In this document: in pieces, positions 48,325 through 56,605 of the stretch
How the letters are laid out: each line of letters begins with the position of its first letter
How positions within the stretch are numbered: position 1 is the first letter of the stretch
IMG/VR virus record: IMGVR_UViG_3300022752_000018
Coordinates: 119,193-183,192 of that record
Strand: one strand, 5' to 3'
Source: a virus
DNA length: 64,000 nucleotides
Translations under genes and position numbers: made by a program
The notes under the pieces: model-generated
Told to the model about the DNA's origin: nothing
The model's input: the letters and a program-made list of their open reading frames with translations, nothing else
Database searches by the model: none

Positions 48325-49332
48325 ATGAATTCTATTGGTAACTTAACAACAACTAAGGATCTAGGATTGGATACTCATTCAATGAACGAACTGTTAGAAA
48401 GACTTAATGGTTATACTAGAATATACGAAAAATTAAATAAAAAAATAGTAGCAGAAGAACTACTACATGTGGACGTAATGTTCTATAGGAATATGTATCC
48501 AGATTTGATTCCTTATGATTATGAAGCAACTGTACAGCATTATATATACTACGGCTCTATAGAAGGTAGACACGGAAGCCCATATAGCACCAGAGATAAT
48601 TTTGCTCAGTATGTTGCTAGTTATATAAATGCTGATATATTAGAGATTGGACCATTCACTAGGCCTTTACTTAAAGGTCCAAATATAAAATACGCAGATG
48701 TATATGACACAGAAACTCTTAGAAAAAGGGCAGCTAACTTTAATCTAGCCGTCGAAGATGTATGTGACGTTCATTATGTTATACCAGAAATGACGTTGAC
48801 TACTATACCAGATAAATTTGATATAGTAGTAACTAGTCATAATATTGAACATCAACCCAACCTAATTAAACATTTAAATGAAGTATATGATCTACTTAAA
48901 CCTAATGGAAAATTTTGTCTTATAGTTCCAGATCATAGATATTGCTTTGATGCTAACATGCCATTGACTAATATAGGTGATGTACTAGACGCATTTTACA
49001 GTGATAGAAAATTACATACACTTAAAAATTTAGTTCAACACTACTGCTTGGCTGTACACAATGATGGTAAAGAACATTGGCAATATCAGAATAGTGGGGA
49101 ACGTAGTTTATATCAACCAACCGATGTAATTAAGGTAATGAAAACTTTGATTAATTATGCCAATGCCGATAAGGAGTTTTATTTGGACGCACATGCTTGG
49201 TACTTTACTCCTTGGAATTTTAGCGATATCATGAACTGTTTGATTAAATTGGATTTGATACAATTTAAAAATGTTATATGTAACGGTACAGTAGAGAATC
49301 ATCAAGAATTTACTTGTATATTGGAGAAATAA
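48325..49332 (+). CDS. Class I SAM-dependent methyltransferase with N-terminal GR-type domain
   Basis: 335 aa. Residues ~50-90 contain FYRNMYPDLIPYDYEATVQHY then GSIEGRHGSPYS, a short domain often attached to glycan-modifying enzymes. The methyltransferase core follows: ADILEIGPFTRPLL (SAM-binding motif I), FDIVVTSHNIEHQPNLIKHL and LLKPNGKFCLIVPDHRY. A glycan or small-molecule methyltransferase fits this architecture better than a DNA methylase, as no NPPY or catalytic PC motif is seen. The last 3 nt overlap the helicase start (TAATG). Substrate unknown. Confidence 0.7.
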   Translation: MNSIGNLTTTKDLGLDTHSMNELLERLNGYTRIYEKLNKKIVAEELLHVDVMFYRNMYPDLIPYDYEATVQHYIYYGSIEGRHGSPYSTRDNFAQYVASYINADILEIGPFTRPLLKGPNIKYADVYDTETLRKRAANFNLAVEDVCDVHYVIPEMTLTTIPDKFDIVVTSHNIEHQPNLIKHLNEVYDLLKPNGKFCLIVPDHRYCFDANMPLTNIGDVLDAFYSDRKLHTLKNLVQHYCLAVHNDGKEHWQYQNSGERSLYQPTDVIKVMKTLINYANADKEFYLDAHAWYFTPWNFSDIMNCLIKLDLIQFKNVICNGTVENHQEFTCILEK

Positions 49333-50747
49333 TGACGAGACAAAACTCAGACTATGGCTATGATATTCAAAAGATTTACTTGGAACTGATGTTGAGTGAT
49401 GCCGAAACATTTATAAGATGCCAGAGCATATTTGATCATGAACTATTCGATCGTAAATTACAAAACACTGCAAAATTTATAAACGACTATGTAGTAGAAC
49501 ACAATGTTCTTCCCACATATGATATTGTGAACGCAGCAACTAATAGCAGTCTGTACAAACCCCAAGAAGAAATACGTGAGGAACATTACGATTGGCTACT
49601 ACAAGACTTTGAAACTTTTATCAAACATAAAGGACTAGAACGTGCTATATTATCCAGTGCCGATCTGTTGGAAAAGGGAGAGTATGGCCCGGTTGAAGAT
49701 CTAATTAAGAAGGCTGTTCAAATTGGTCTACAAAAAGATATGGGAACAGATTATTATGAAGATCCAAGAAGTAGATTAATGCGTATTAAAGATAAAAACG
49801 GACAGATCAGCACAGGTTGGGCCAGCTTGGATAATAAACTATTTGGTGGATTTAATCGAGGCGAACTTAATATATTTGCCGGTGGTAGTGGCGCAGGTAA
49901 AAGCTTGTTTTTAGCTAATTTAGGATTGAACTGGAGCTTGGCTGGATTGAACGTATTGTATGTTACACTGGAACTTAGTGAAGAATTGGTCAGTATGCGT
50001 ATTGATAGCATGGTAACAGATGTGTCTACTAAAGATATTTTTAAACAGATTGACGATGTAGAAATGAAAGTCAGAGTGATTGGCAAAAAGAGTGGACGGT
50101 TTCAAATTAAATATATGCCCAGCGGTAAGACAGCTAACGATCTACGCAGTTTTATGAAGGAGTATGAGGTAAAGACTGGTAAAAAGATTGACATATTGTT
50201 GGTTGATTATTTAGACTTGTTGATGCCTATAAGTCGCAAAATTAGTGCGGAGAATTTGTTTATTAAAGACAAATTTGTTTCAGAAGAGCTAAGAAATCTA
50301 GCTGTGGAAAAGAATGTAGTCTTGGTCACTGCCGCACAGCTGAATCGTGGCGCTGTAGATGAAATTAGTTTTGATCATAGTCATATCAGTGGTGGCCTTA
50401 GTAAGATACAGACTGCCGATAATGTATTTGCTATCTTTACCAGTAGGAATATGCGTGAAAAGGGCAGATATCAAATTCAATTGATGAAAACTCGTAGCAG
50501 TAGCGGCGTAGGACAAAGTATTGATTTAGAATTTAATATTGATACACTACGAATCACTAACTTGGATGATATTGAATCCACACAAAGCTATAAACCAAAT
50601 ACTTCAGTATTGGAGAATATTAAACAAAGATCTTCGGCACAAAAAGATGATCCCACACAGGGAATCAGTGTTAAGAACTCACAGGTAAAAGTAGAAGGAA
50701 CTAAACTACGTCAACTACTGAACAGTTTGAACACAGATGAGATCTAG
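49332..50747 (+). CDS. Replicative DnaB-family helicase (gp41-like)
   Basis: 471 aa, near T4 gp41 (475). An N-terminal helical domain (1-160) is followed by a RecA-type core: Walker A GGSGAGKS (184-191), the Glu-containing LYVTLELSEE, Walker B ILLVDYLDLL, VTAAQLNR, and ISGGLSKIQTADNVFA. It unwinds the fork ahead of the polymerase and recruits the primase two genes upstream. Start ATG 49332 is chosen because it forms the TAATG overlap with the methyltransferase stop. Confidence 0.9.
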   Translation: MTRQNSDYGYDIQKIYLELMLSDAETFIRCQSIFDHELFDRKLQNTAKFINDYVVEHNVLPTYDIVNAATNSSLYKPQEEIREEHYDWLLQDFETFIKHKGLERAILSSADLLEKGEYGPVEDLIKKAVQIGLQKDMGTDYYEDPRSRLMRIKDKNGQISTGWASLDNKLFGGFNRGELNIFAGGSGAGKSLFLANLGLNWSLAGLNVLYVTLELSEELVSMRIDSMVTDVSTKDIFKQIDDVEMKVRVIGKKSGRFQIKYMPSGKTANDLRSFMKEYEVKTGKKIDILLVDYLDLLMPISRKISAENLFIKDKFVSEELRNLAVEKNVVLVTAAQLNRGAVDEISFDHSHISGGLSKIQTADNVFAIFTSRNMREKGRYQIQLMKTRSSSGVGQSIDLEFNIDTLRITNLDDIESTQSYKPNTSVLENIKQRSSAQKDDPTQGISVKNSQVKVEGTKLRQLLNSLNTDEI

Positions 50748-50785
50748 CAACACTTAATAATTTTGATTTCGTCCTTAAATACATT

Positions 50786-51070
50786 ATGGGTGAAATCAAT
50801 CTTATTACACAACTATTAGAAATTGGTAGTCCTATTGCTGCTGCTATCATAGCCTTTTATTTTGTATATCTCACTATAAAGTTTATTCTAGCTGGTGTTA
50901 CTAATAGTGTTAATGGTATGGCTAAAATTATTAGAGGCTTGGATAGTAGGATCTTTACTATGGCTAACCAATTAATCTTGATTGATATTAAGGTAAGCAC
51001 TGCTCTAGGGCTTAATCCTGATTATGATCGTATTAGTAGATCAGAATTGAAAGATCGAAGAAAAGACTAA
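50786..51070 (+). CDS. Small single-membrane-span protein
   Basis: 94 aa with one strong hydrophobic segment near residues 15-37 (SPIAAAIIAFYFVYLTIKFI) and a charged C-terminus. A late-like CTTAAATA sits only 4 nt before the start codon. It overlaps the holin-like gene by 1 nt. A role in lysis or membrane organisation fits the neighbour, but no family is recognised. Confidence 0.6.
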   Translation: MGEINLITQLLEIGSPIAAAIIAFYFVYLTIKFILAGVTNSVNGMAKIIRGLDSRIFTMANQLILIDIKVSTALGLNPDYDRISRSELKDRRKD

Positions 51071-51396
51071 TGAACCCTAATGACATCATAATTTTTATAA
51101 ACAAATATGGATTCCCTGTAGTATTTTCAGGTTGCCTAGGCGCACTGATTTGGTATATTTGGAATTGGGTGACTAAGGAGATTAAACCAGTCATAGGTCA
51201 GGCTAATGATACATTATTAGAACTTATTGATCGAGTAAGACTATTGGATAACGACTTAATTAGATTAAATCAAAAAGTGGAGACTGTGATGGAATTGAGA
51301 GGTGAACGTATTGAAAAGGAAACTGATAAGTTTGAAGATCTAATTAATAATGAGCCACCAAATAAAACTGAAAACAGGGACAAACAAAAGAAGTAG
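51070..51396 (+). CDS. Holin-like membrane protein with coiled coil
   Basis: 108 aa. One hydrophobic segment (~14-34, FPVVFSGCLGALIWYIWNWV) is followed by a long coiled-coil-like stretch (LLELIDRVRLLDNDLIRLNQ) and a Lys/Glu-rich tail. This single-span plus coiled-coil layout matches BhlA/UviB-type holins. It is directly behind another small membrane protein. The last 57 nt overlap the convergent two-TM gene. Confidence 0.55.
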   Translation: MNPNDIIIFINKYGFPVVFSGCLGALIWYIWNWVTKEIKPVIGQANDTLLELIDRVRLLDNDLIRLNQKVETVMELRGERIEKETDKFEDLINNEPPNKTENRDKQKK

Positions 51397-51555
51397 TCCT
51401 ACTATTTGTCTTTGTGTCATTTCTTCATCGAATATTTCAATTTCTCGTGAATTAAGAGTTTGTCTTACATCCTTGGGTATTGTACTAAATCCTGTAATAA
51501 ACAATATTAATCCATAAACTAAAAATACAAAATATATGGCAGCTATAATTGTCAT
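51340..51555 (-). CDS. Two-TM small membrane protein, downstream partner of the cyclase
   Basis: 71 aa with two hydrophobic helices (~3-22 and ~50-69) joined by an acidic loop (REIEIFDEEMTQRQ). Its start overlaps the cyclase stop by 4 nt (ATGA), so the two are translationally coupled. Its 3' end overlaps the convergent holin-like gene. There is no cNMP-binding domain. It could be a membrane effector, an anchor or a holin/antiholin; nothing in the sequence decides. Confidence 0.65.
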   Translation of the reverse strand: MTIIAAIYFVFLVYGLILFITGFSTIPKDVRQTLNSREIEIFDEEMTQRQIVGLLLLFVPVFSFIWWLIIN

Positions 51556-52778
51556 CTCATTCTATTTTCATCAATAAACTTAATTTCATCAACTAGAGCA
51601 TCGGCGTCAGTCTTAAAATTATTAAACTCAGCTTTACTTATTGTTTTATTAAGATCTTCAAGTAATTTTTGTGCTGATGTGTCGTGCTCGGCTCTGGCTG
51701 CGTACAACCAACGAAATGCGTTTTTCTTGTCTGATATTTGGAGATAATATTTACCTAGACTAATCATTGCTGGTACTCTACGCTTCATGGCACTTTCTCT
51801 TAGATCACCTATAACATGCTCTATTTCGCTATCACTACTATTGGGATCACTGAATACCATTATGGCTAACCTATAACTGGCTTGTTCATTGACCTTGGCT
51901 GCTTGGCGTAGAAACTGTATGGCTAGGCTACGACTGTCGGACTCTACAAGGTCTGCTATTTTGATAGCTAGGTCGCTGTTAATTTTAGTACAGAACTCTC
52001 TGAATACAGCATGTACATAAGGTTTGAATTCAATAGGCACTAGGTTCTTTTGTAACATATTGATTAATTCATCAAGTGCTTGAATATCCTGTTTACTTAC
52101 TCGCCACATGAGTACACGAGTAGCAGGACCATACTTATTGTCATGCTTAAAAGTCATGGCATCATTTAATGTGCGATTACGAGCTGCTTGATCATTTAGT
52201 ACAGCAGCAATCATTTCGGCATGACTCTTAGTCGTAGTGGAAGTCTTCCTAACAGTTTTATTCAACCCTGGATTGGGACTGCTGCCCTCAATCTCCACAC
52301 TCCATATTTCCATAGGTTCAACATTTTTGAATTCTTGTATGCCCCTACTGATAAATTTATGATCTTTGATCTTACTGTTTACTAGCCTATATACAGCATC
52401 GGTCATAGTGACTCCACCAAGGTCAGCTAGACTTTCGCAACGTGCGGCTAGGTTAACGGCATCACCCATTAGGTTAGTGCCGTAGATCCACACTTCACCC
52501 ACATGCATGCCCACACGCCATCGCATGCCATTGTTTAATTTACTTAGCCTAGATTGCATCTCTATGCCAAAACGTACAGCATCAACAGCACTGGCGAACT
52601 CAATGAGCACACTGTCGCCCCCGGTGTTGAACAATCTACCTTTACTACTATCTATTAAAGGATCAATTATGGCACGGCAGGCATCTAACTTGGCCAAGGT
52701 CCCTGCTTCATCCCGCTGCATTAGGCTACTGTACCCAATGACATCACTACATATGATCGTTGCTAATTTAGTATCCAT
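51552..52778 (-). CDS. Class III nucleotidyl cyclase with helical repeat C-terminus
   Basis: 408 aa. Residues 5-160 form a bacterial-type class III cyclase: metal-binding Asp12 in IICSDVIGYSSLM and Asp55 in NTGGDSVLIEFASAVDAVRF, then RVGMHVGEVWIYG and NLMGDAVNLAARCE with transition-state Asn109 and Arg113. The two residues that select the base (Lys in KTTGD and Asp in DxxGD of adenylyl cyclases) are Asn51 and Asn102 here, so ATP use is not assured. Residues ~190-408 are helical, with Sel1-like repeats. It makes a cyclic nucleotide, presumably in the infected host. A consensus late box lies 5 nt upstream of the start. Confidence 0.85.
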   Translation of the reverse strand: MDTKLATIICSDVIGYSSLMQRDEAGTLAKLDACRAIIDPLIDSSKGRLFNTGGDSVLIEFASAVDAVRFGIEMQSRLSKLNNGMRWRVGMHVGEVWIYGTNLMGDAVNLAARCESLADLGGVTMTDAVYRLVNSKIKDHKFISRGIQEFKNVEPMEIWSVEIEGSSPNPGLNKTVRKTSTTTKSHAEMIAAVLNDQAARNRTLNDAMTFKHDNKYGPATRVLMWRVSKQDIQALDELINMLQKNLVPIEFKPYVHAVFREFCTKINSDLAIKIADLVESDSRSLAIQFLRQAAKVNEQASYRLAIMVFSDPNSSDSEIEHVIGDLRESAMKRRVPAMISLGKYYLQISDKKNAFRWLYAARAEHDTSAQKLLEDLNKTISKAEFNNFKTDADALVDEIKFIDENRMR

Positions 52779-52783
52779 ACTAC

Positions 52784-52791
52784 TATTTATA
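52784..52791 (-). promoter_or_regulatory. Late promoter box, exact TATAAATA, for the cyclase
   Basis: Exact consensus on the minus strand, ending 5 nt before the cyclase ATG at 52778. That spacing places transcription start at or next to the start codon. Confidence 0.65.
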
Positions 52792-52798
52792 GTACGAA

Positions 52799-53026
52799 TT
52801 ACTTAATTTGACTCCTCAACCTAGCTACTTCATTGTGTAGCTCTTTATGACGAGCATGTAACCTACGTAACTCTTGTTGTAGAACAGCTATTTGACGTTG
52901 TAATAATCGAACTACATCATAATCTTGTGGACTTTGCTTGACATTATTACCACCTAAAGTAAGAGGACTATTATTACTGGCTATGCTTGTTTCTATATTG
53001 TATTGATCTTGAATCATATTCTGCAT
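52799..53026 (-). CDS. Small coiled-coil protein upstream of the cyclase
   Basis: 75 aa from ATG 53026, which has an AAAAGGGGGG ribosome-binding site; the ORF extends upstream only through a TTG start. The second half is a heptad-rich coiled coil (LLQRQIAVLQQELRRLHARH). It lies 20 nt upstream of the cyclase start, on the same strand, so a three-gene unit with the cyclase and two-TM gene is likely. No domain recognised. Confidence 0.6.
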   Translation of the reverse strand: MQNMIQDQYNIETSIASNNSPLTLGGNNVKQSPQDYDVVRLLQRQIAVLQQELRRLHARHKELHNEVARLRSQIK

Positions 53027-53087
53027 TTTTGCCCCCCTTTTACTGTTTTTATTACTTATCAATTAAATACATATTATAGGATCTAGT

Positions 53088-53519
53088 TTGAAAGGACTTG
53101 AACAAGCCTTTGACCAACTCTTTGATGATACACTGAATAGACAAGGATGGTTGGTGCCAAAAAGCCTAAAAAGAGCTATGGTGTCTATTTTGGTGGAAAA
53201 ATTAGACAAAAATCCATGGCAACCAGAACCCAGCTATGCCCAACTGTATCTTACAGCACGTAGACCAGAAACTTTAAAATGGTTAGGAGATACTTGTTGG
53301 TTTACAAGAGCCATATTCCCCCAATTAGGTACACGCAGAGGTATTAGCGCTAGTTACTATACAGACTTGGGTCAAGGCTGTTATAGTCGATTATTAAACT
53401 ATATAGGCCCAGATAATAATCTTGAATTGATGATTCGTCATTTTGACTTTCTTGCTGAAGTGGCTTGGACTGTGGTACATAGCCAAGGACAATTTCGAAA
53501 AATGTGGAGCGAGGATTGA
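53088..53519 (+). CDS. Unknown phage protein
   Basis: 143 aa, TTG start with AGGA 6 nt upstream; no ATG is available in frame. Helical, Trp- and Arg-rich (GWLVPKSLKRAMVSILVEKL; DTCWFTRAIFPQLGTRRGIS), with GQFRKMWSED at the end. No family recognised. An ATTAAATA late-like box lies upstream. HemF follows 32 nt later. Confidence 0.6.
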   Translation: MKGLEQAFDQLFDDTLNRQGWLVPKSLKRAMVSILVEKLDKNPWQPEPSYAQLYLTARRPETLKWLGDTCWFTRAIFPQLGTRRGISASYYTDLGQGCYSRLLNYIGPDNNLELMIRHFDFLAEVAWTVVHSQGQFRKMWSED

Positions 53520-53551
53520 TATCTATTAAATAGTATTTTAATTAAAATGCT

Positions 53552-54433
53552 ATGTTAAAAGATCAAGCTCTAAAATTTTTTACAGAACTACAAACAGATA
53601 TTATCAATGGACTATCCACTATTGAGGATGACCCTTTTATTTCTGACAGTTGGACTAGACTAGAAGGTGGCGGCGGTACTAGTAGACTGGTAGAACTTGG
53701 CACTGTATTCGAACGTGGCGGCTGTAACTATAGCCATGTATTTGGAAAAAAACTACCACCCAGCGCCAGCGAACATAGACCTGAACTGGCAGGACAAAGC
53801 TGGGAGGCAGCAGGCGTTAGTTTGGTCCTGCATCCTAATAACCCCTACGTGCCCACAGCACATTTGAATGTGCGTATGTTTATTACAGAGTCAGGACAGG
53901 GATGGTTCGGTGGTGGCATGGATCTTACCCCATATTACTACTTTGAAGAAGACGCTGTACATTGGCATCAAACTTGTAAAAACGCTCTAGATCTTATTAA
54001 TACTGAACTATATCCCAAATATAAACAATGGTGCGATAACTACTTCGATCTTAAACATAGAAACGAATCAAGAGGCATTGGCGGCATATTCTTCGACGAT
54101 CTCAGCCAACCCTCAATGGAACAGGCGTTTGACATAGTTAAGGCCACTGGTCAGGCATTCTTAAAGGCCTACACACCCATAGTAATCTTGCGTAGAGATA
54201 TGCCCTACTCAGAACGAGAACGTGATTGGCAACTATATCGAAGAGGTAGATACGTAGAGTTTAATTTGGTCTACGACAGAGGCACTCTATTTGGTCTACA
54301 GAGCAATGGACGCACTGAAAGTATACTGATGAGTATGCCACCTCTAGTACGTTGGCAGTATGACTATCATCCTCCCCATGGTAGTAGGGAAGATGAACTA
54401 CTTAAGAACTTGATCCCAAAATCATACGTTTGA
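53552..54433 (+). CDS. hemF: Oxygen-dependent coproporphyrinogen III oxidase
   Basis: 293 aa (E. coli HemF is 299). It decarboxylates coproporphyrinogen III to protoporphyrinogen IX in haem synthesis, using O2. The family signature (KQWC then [18 protein letters not shown]) is complete, with [39 protein letters not shown] and [16 protein letters not shown]. The lengths and invariant residues look intact, so it is likely functional. It lies alone among unrelated phage genes and is an auxiliary metabolic gene. A TATTAAATA box lies ~19 nt upstream. It may sustain haem or chlorophyll precursor supply during infection. Confidence 0.93.
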   Translation: MLKDQALKFFTELQTDIINGLSTIEDDPFISDSWTRLEGGGGTSRLVELGTVFERGGCNYSHVFGKKLPPSASEHRPELAGQSWEAAGVSLVLHPNNPYVPTAHLNVRMFITESGQGWFGGGMDLTPYYYFEEDAVHWHQTCKNALDLINTELYPKYKQWCDNYFDLKHRNESRGIGGIFFDDLSQPSMEQAFDIVKATGQAFLKAYTPIVILRRDMPYSERERDWQLYRRGRYVEFNLVYDRGTLFGLQSNGRTESILMSMPPLVRWQYDYHPPHGSREDELLKNLIPKSYV

Positions 54434-54496
54434 TGCCGAAGGCTCCCGCGAAGCGGTAGAAACGGTAGGCCAAATTTTAAAACCATTACAATAAGA

Positions 54497-55150
54497 TTAC
54501 AACTTATTAACCAATAATCTTACGAAATCTGCTAACAAAGCATGATGAGTATAATGGTGCCAATAACGCCGCATATAGCGATCCATATACCAAAAACTGT
54601 CACTCTCAGGATGAGGCCCTATTAGGCCAATCCTACCCTCAATTAGTGCCGCACAATCACCATTAGTATAACTGGCTATGCTACTAGAAGGCTTGGCCCC
54701 TAATAGACTACACCCATCATAGAAAAACATGGTTTCATTATGACCCATCCAAGTAACATCAACTACTGTGCTATAACTACGATGTACACTGGCCCCTGGT
54801 CGCCGAATATACTGAACTGGATTGATATCACTGGCTAGATCAAAATATAAAGGACCGGCCCAGTAGGCTCCCATACAGATGCCTAGATAATGACCCCCTT
54901 GCAGAACATACTGCTGTACTTGATCTAGATAGGGCTCACAGATACGATGCCACGTGTCCGAATCACCTAAGCCCCCTGGCACGGCCAGTAACTGATACTT
55001 GCTTAACTTCTTTAATACTAGATCCGTGTTCTTTATACAGTCTACATTGGATATACCATATAAAGATGACAATACCTTTACAACACCGTGAGCACTTTGT
55101 AGACTACACTCAGGATGGTTAAGTAATACCGCGGCTTTGAGCTTGGCCAT
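54497..55150 (-). CDS. BPL_N/GATase1-like protein
   Basis: 217 aa. The nucleophile elbow is GICMGAYWAGP with Cys92, and the C-terminal His179-x-Glu181 sits in LIGPHPESDS, the triad pattern of class I glutamine-amidotransferase folds. Opening residues (AAVLLNHPECSLQSAHGV) and the layout resemble the N-terminal domain of eukaryotic-type biotin protein ligase (BPL_N), which hydrolyses or transfers small molecules. The substrate is unknown. It is transcribed towards hemF, with a TGTAAATA box 7 nt upstream of its start. Confidence 0.7.
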   Translation of the reverse strand: MAKLKAAVLLNHPECSLQSAHGVVKVLSSLYGISNVDCIKNTDLVLKKLSKYQLLAVPGGLGDSDTWHRICEPYLDQVQQYVLQGGHYLGICMGAYWAGPLYFDLASDINPVQYIRRPGASVHRSYSTVVDVTWMGHNETMFFYDGCSLLGAKPSSSIASYTNGDCAALIEGRIGLIGPHPESDSFWYMDRYMRRYWHHYTHHALLADFVRLLVNKL

Positions 55151-55220
55151 AATACTATATTTACACTAGAATTATGGAGTTTTGATTACATAGACTTTAC
55201 TTATCCCAACGGGCTAAATC

Positions 55221-55337
55221 TTAATCTTTGACCTCTTGCTTACTGCCCAAACTCCAACTGGCTAGAAATCCTAGAAATATGATAAATCCTATGACCTCAA
55301 CCCATACATCTAAACCAATCTCACTATAATCTATCAT
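55221..55337 (-). CDS. 38-aa single-span membrane peptide
   Basis: 38 aa (start MIDYSEIGLDVWVEV, then a hydrophobic stretch VIGFIIFLGFLASWSL and a KQEVKD end). An AAAGGA ribosome-binding site and a GCTAAATA late-like box precede it. The single span with charged ends suits a small membrane regulator. Function unknown. Confidence 0.6.
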   Translation of the reverse strand: MIDYSEIGLDVWVEVIGFIIFLGFLASWSLGSKQEVKD

Positions 55338-55373
55338 AATACAGATCCTTTCAAGAATTATTTAGCAGAATCC

Positions 55374-55403
55374 GAACCGGGGTCTACAATAAAAAAAATC
55401 CTG
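55374..55403 (+). repeat. 30-nt repeat, copy 1 (GAACCGGGGTCTACA...)
   Basis: Nearly identical to 56352-56380 (core GAACCGGG-TCTACA, A-run, CTG). The copies flank the metalloprotease gene. In one frame both read EPG-x3-KK, so they may be remnants of one coding sequence. Confidence 0.7.
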
Positions 55404-55436
55404 ATATGCCAATAACGTTAGTCATGAATAAAAGTT

Positions 55437-55444
55437 AATAAATA
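55437..55444 (+). promoter_or_regulatory. Late-type box AATAAATA
   Basis: One mismatch to the consensus, ending 4 nt before ATG 55449, as for several other genes here. Confidence 0.4.
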
Positions 55445-55448
55445 ATTG

Positions 55449-56288
55449 ATGCGAATTCATGAAATATTATCAGAAATAGGACAACCCACAAGTTTCAAAA
55501 CCGCACCGGTTTTACAGTCGCCCATGCGGCCGATGTCAGCTCAAGACAGAGCAATGTGGGTCGCACGAGGACAAAAACTGACTCAGCGACTCAAGAACAT
55601 ATATGCGGTATTAATTAACTCGATGGCTCAGGAAGATCAAAAAATGATACAGGGCGTGCCTGTTAGTGCTCCAATGGATGTGGATGTATTGGCCTATGCT
55701 CATACTAATATTACCGATCTAGCAAAAAAAGGTATAGAATTTGATATAGGCACATTTTGGAATATGACCGATAGCTGTCTAGCTTATGTACTGGGTCACG
55801 AAATTGGACACGTTCTACAGGAACGCTCAGGTGGTGTTACAAGTTATAAGAATAGATCTAGACCAGGTATTACGGATAAACAAAAGAGAGAGCTGAACCG
55901 AAAAATGGAATTGGATGCAGATGCCTACGGTGCTGTATTGGCCTACAAATGCGGCTATAACGCTAATGAAGCTAGAGCTTTTCTTAGTCGTGCTGAATTA
56001 CAAGAGCCTGAGGATCCTCAGGCAGATTATCCTAGTTGGAATACAAGACAAGCTGGTATAACTAAAGCAGTAAAGAACTACTCAGACCAAAGGCGTAGCG
56101 AAATAGAACCAGAAATGGACATGCATTTTCAACAAAGTTTACAGCGTCGTGGACCGTCACCAGAAGCTAAAGAAGATATACAACATGCTCTACACGGTAT
56201 ATCACAACTTAATGCTGTATTGGCAGCAATGCCAGAACTAGCTCAACCAGGTCCTATGCCTCCGGCTAGTAGTTTAAACTGGGCTTGA
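55449..56288 (+). CDS. HExxH zinc metalloprotease-like protein
   Basis: 279 aa from ATG 55449 (a TTG 3 nt upstream is in frame). The zinc motif is VLGHEIGHVLQE (His117, Glu118, His121), with a candidate third ligand in MELDADAYGA (Glu154), as in M48-like or related zincins. The N-terminus MRIHEILSEIG is a phrase also seen on head-associated proteins of T4-like phages. The C-terminus is Pro/Met-rich and likely disordered. Roles such as prohead maturation or host protein cleavage are possible; the substrate is unknown. Confidence 0.7.
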   Translation: MRIHEILSEIGQPTSFKTAPVLQSPMRPMSAQDRAMWVARGQKLTQRLKNIYAVLINSMAQEDQKMIQGVPVSAPMDVDVLAYAHTNITDLAKKGIEFDIGTFWNMTDSCLAYVLGHEIGHVLQERSGGVTSYKNRSRPGITDKQKRELNRKMELDADAYGAVLAYKCGYNANEARAFLSRAELQEPEDPQADYPSWNTRQAGITKAVKNYSDQRRSEIEPEMDMHFQQSLQRRGPSPEAKEDIQHALHGISQLNAVLAAMPELAQPGPMPPASSLNWA

Positions 56289-56291
56289 TTT

Positions 56292-56396
56292 ATGTACATG
56301 GTCAGCTTGGCGACTACGAATGTGCAACAACACAGATTCGGCCGGGATGGCGAACCGGGTCTACAGCTAAAAAAATTCTGCGCTAAGAAATTTTAA
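56292..56396 (+). CDS. Possible 34-aa peptide
   Basis: ATG three nt after the metalloprotease stop; the frame reads MYMVSLATTNVQQHRFGRDG and ends LKKFCAKKF. It contains the repeated EPG-coding element. There is no clear ribosome-binding site, so it may be a gene remnant. Confidence 0.25.
   Translation: MYMVSLATTNVQQHRFGRDGEPGLQLKKFCAKKF
56352..56380 (+). repeat. 30-nt repeat, copy 2
   Basis: Matches 55374-55403 apart from one missing G and a few substitutions; see that entry. Confidence 0.7.
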
Positions 56397-56545
56397 TATG
56401 AAGTACTTAAACTTTTCAGGGGGTTTTTCTGCCACCATGGGTTCTGTAGCAGCAGCGCTATAAAATATATAATTTATTTTTATAAAGCCACCACCATAAC
56501 ATTTATAATATTATAAAATAATAACCCTCCATAGTAGTAAACTAT

Positions 56546-56574
56546 TTGACAAGCTCAAAGACTTGTGCTACTAT
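56546..56574 (+). promoter_or_regulatory. Sigma70 promoter TTGACA-17-TACTAT
   Basis: TTGACA at 56546-56551, a 17-bp spacer, TACTAT at 56569-56574. It drives the only plus-strand early gene of this region. Confidence 0.85.
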
Positions 56575-56605
56575 ATGTTTTTTACTACACGACGGAGCCA
56601 TGCTT

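Larger units (their letters stand above)
56289..56605. other. Intergenic stretch between late and early regions
   Basis: It holds a weak 34-aa ORF (56292-56396), the second copy of the 30-nt repeat, A+T-rich DNA at ~56450-56520, and the sigma70 promoter at 56546. I see no other gene. Confidence 0.6.

Noticed and set aside
54434-54496. Terminator between the convergent hemF and BPL_N genes
   Set aside because: Only a short CCCGC/GCGGT-type stem without a T-run is present.
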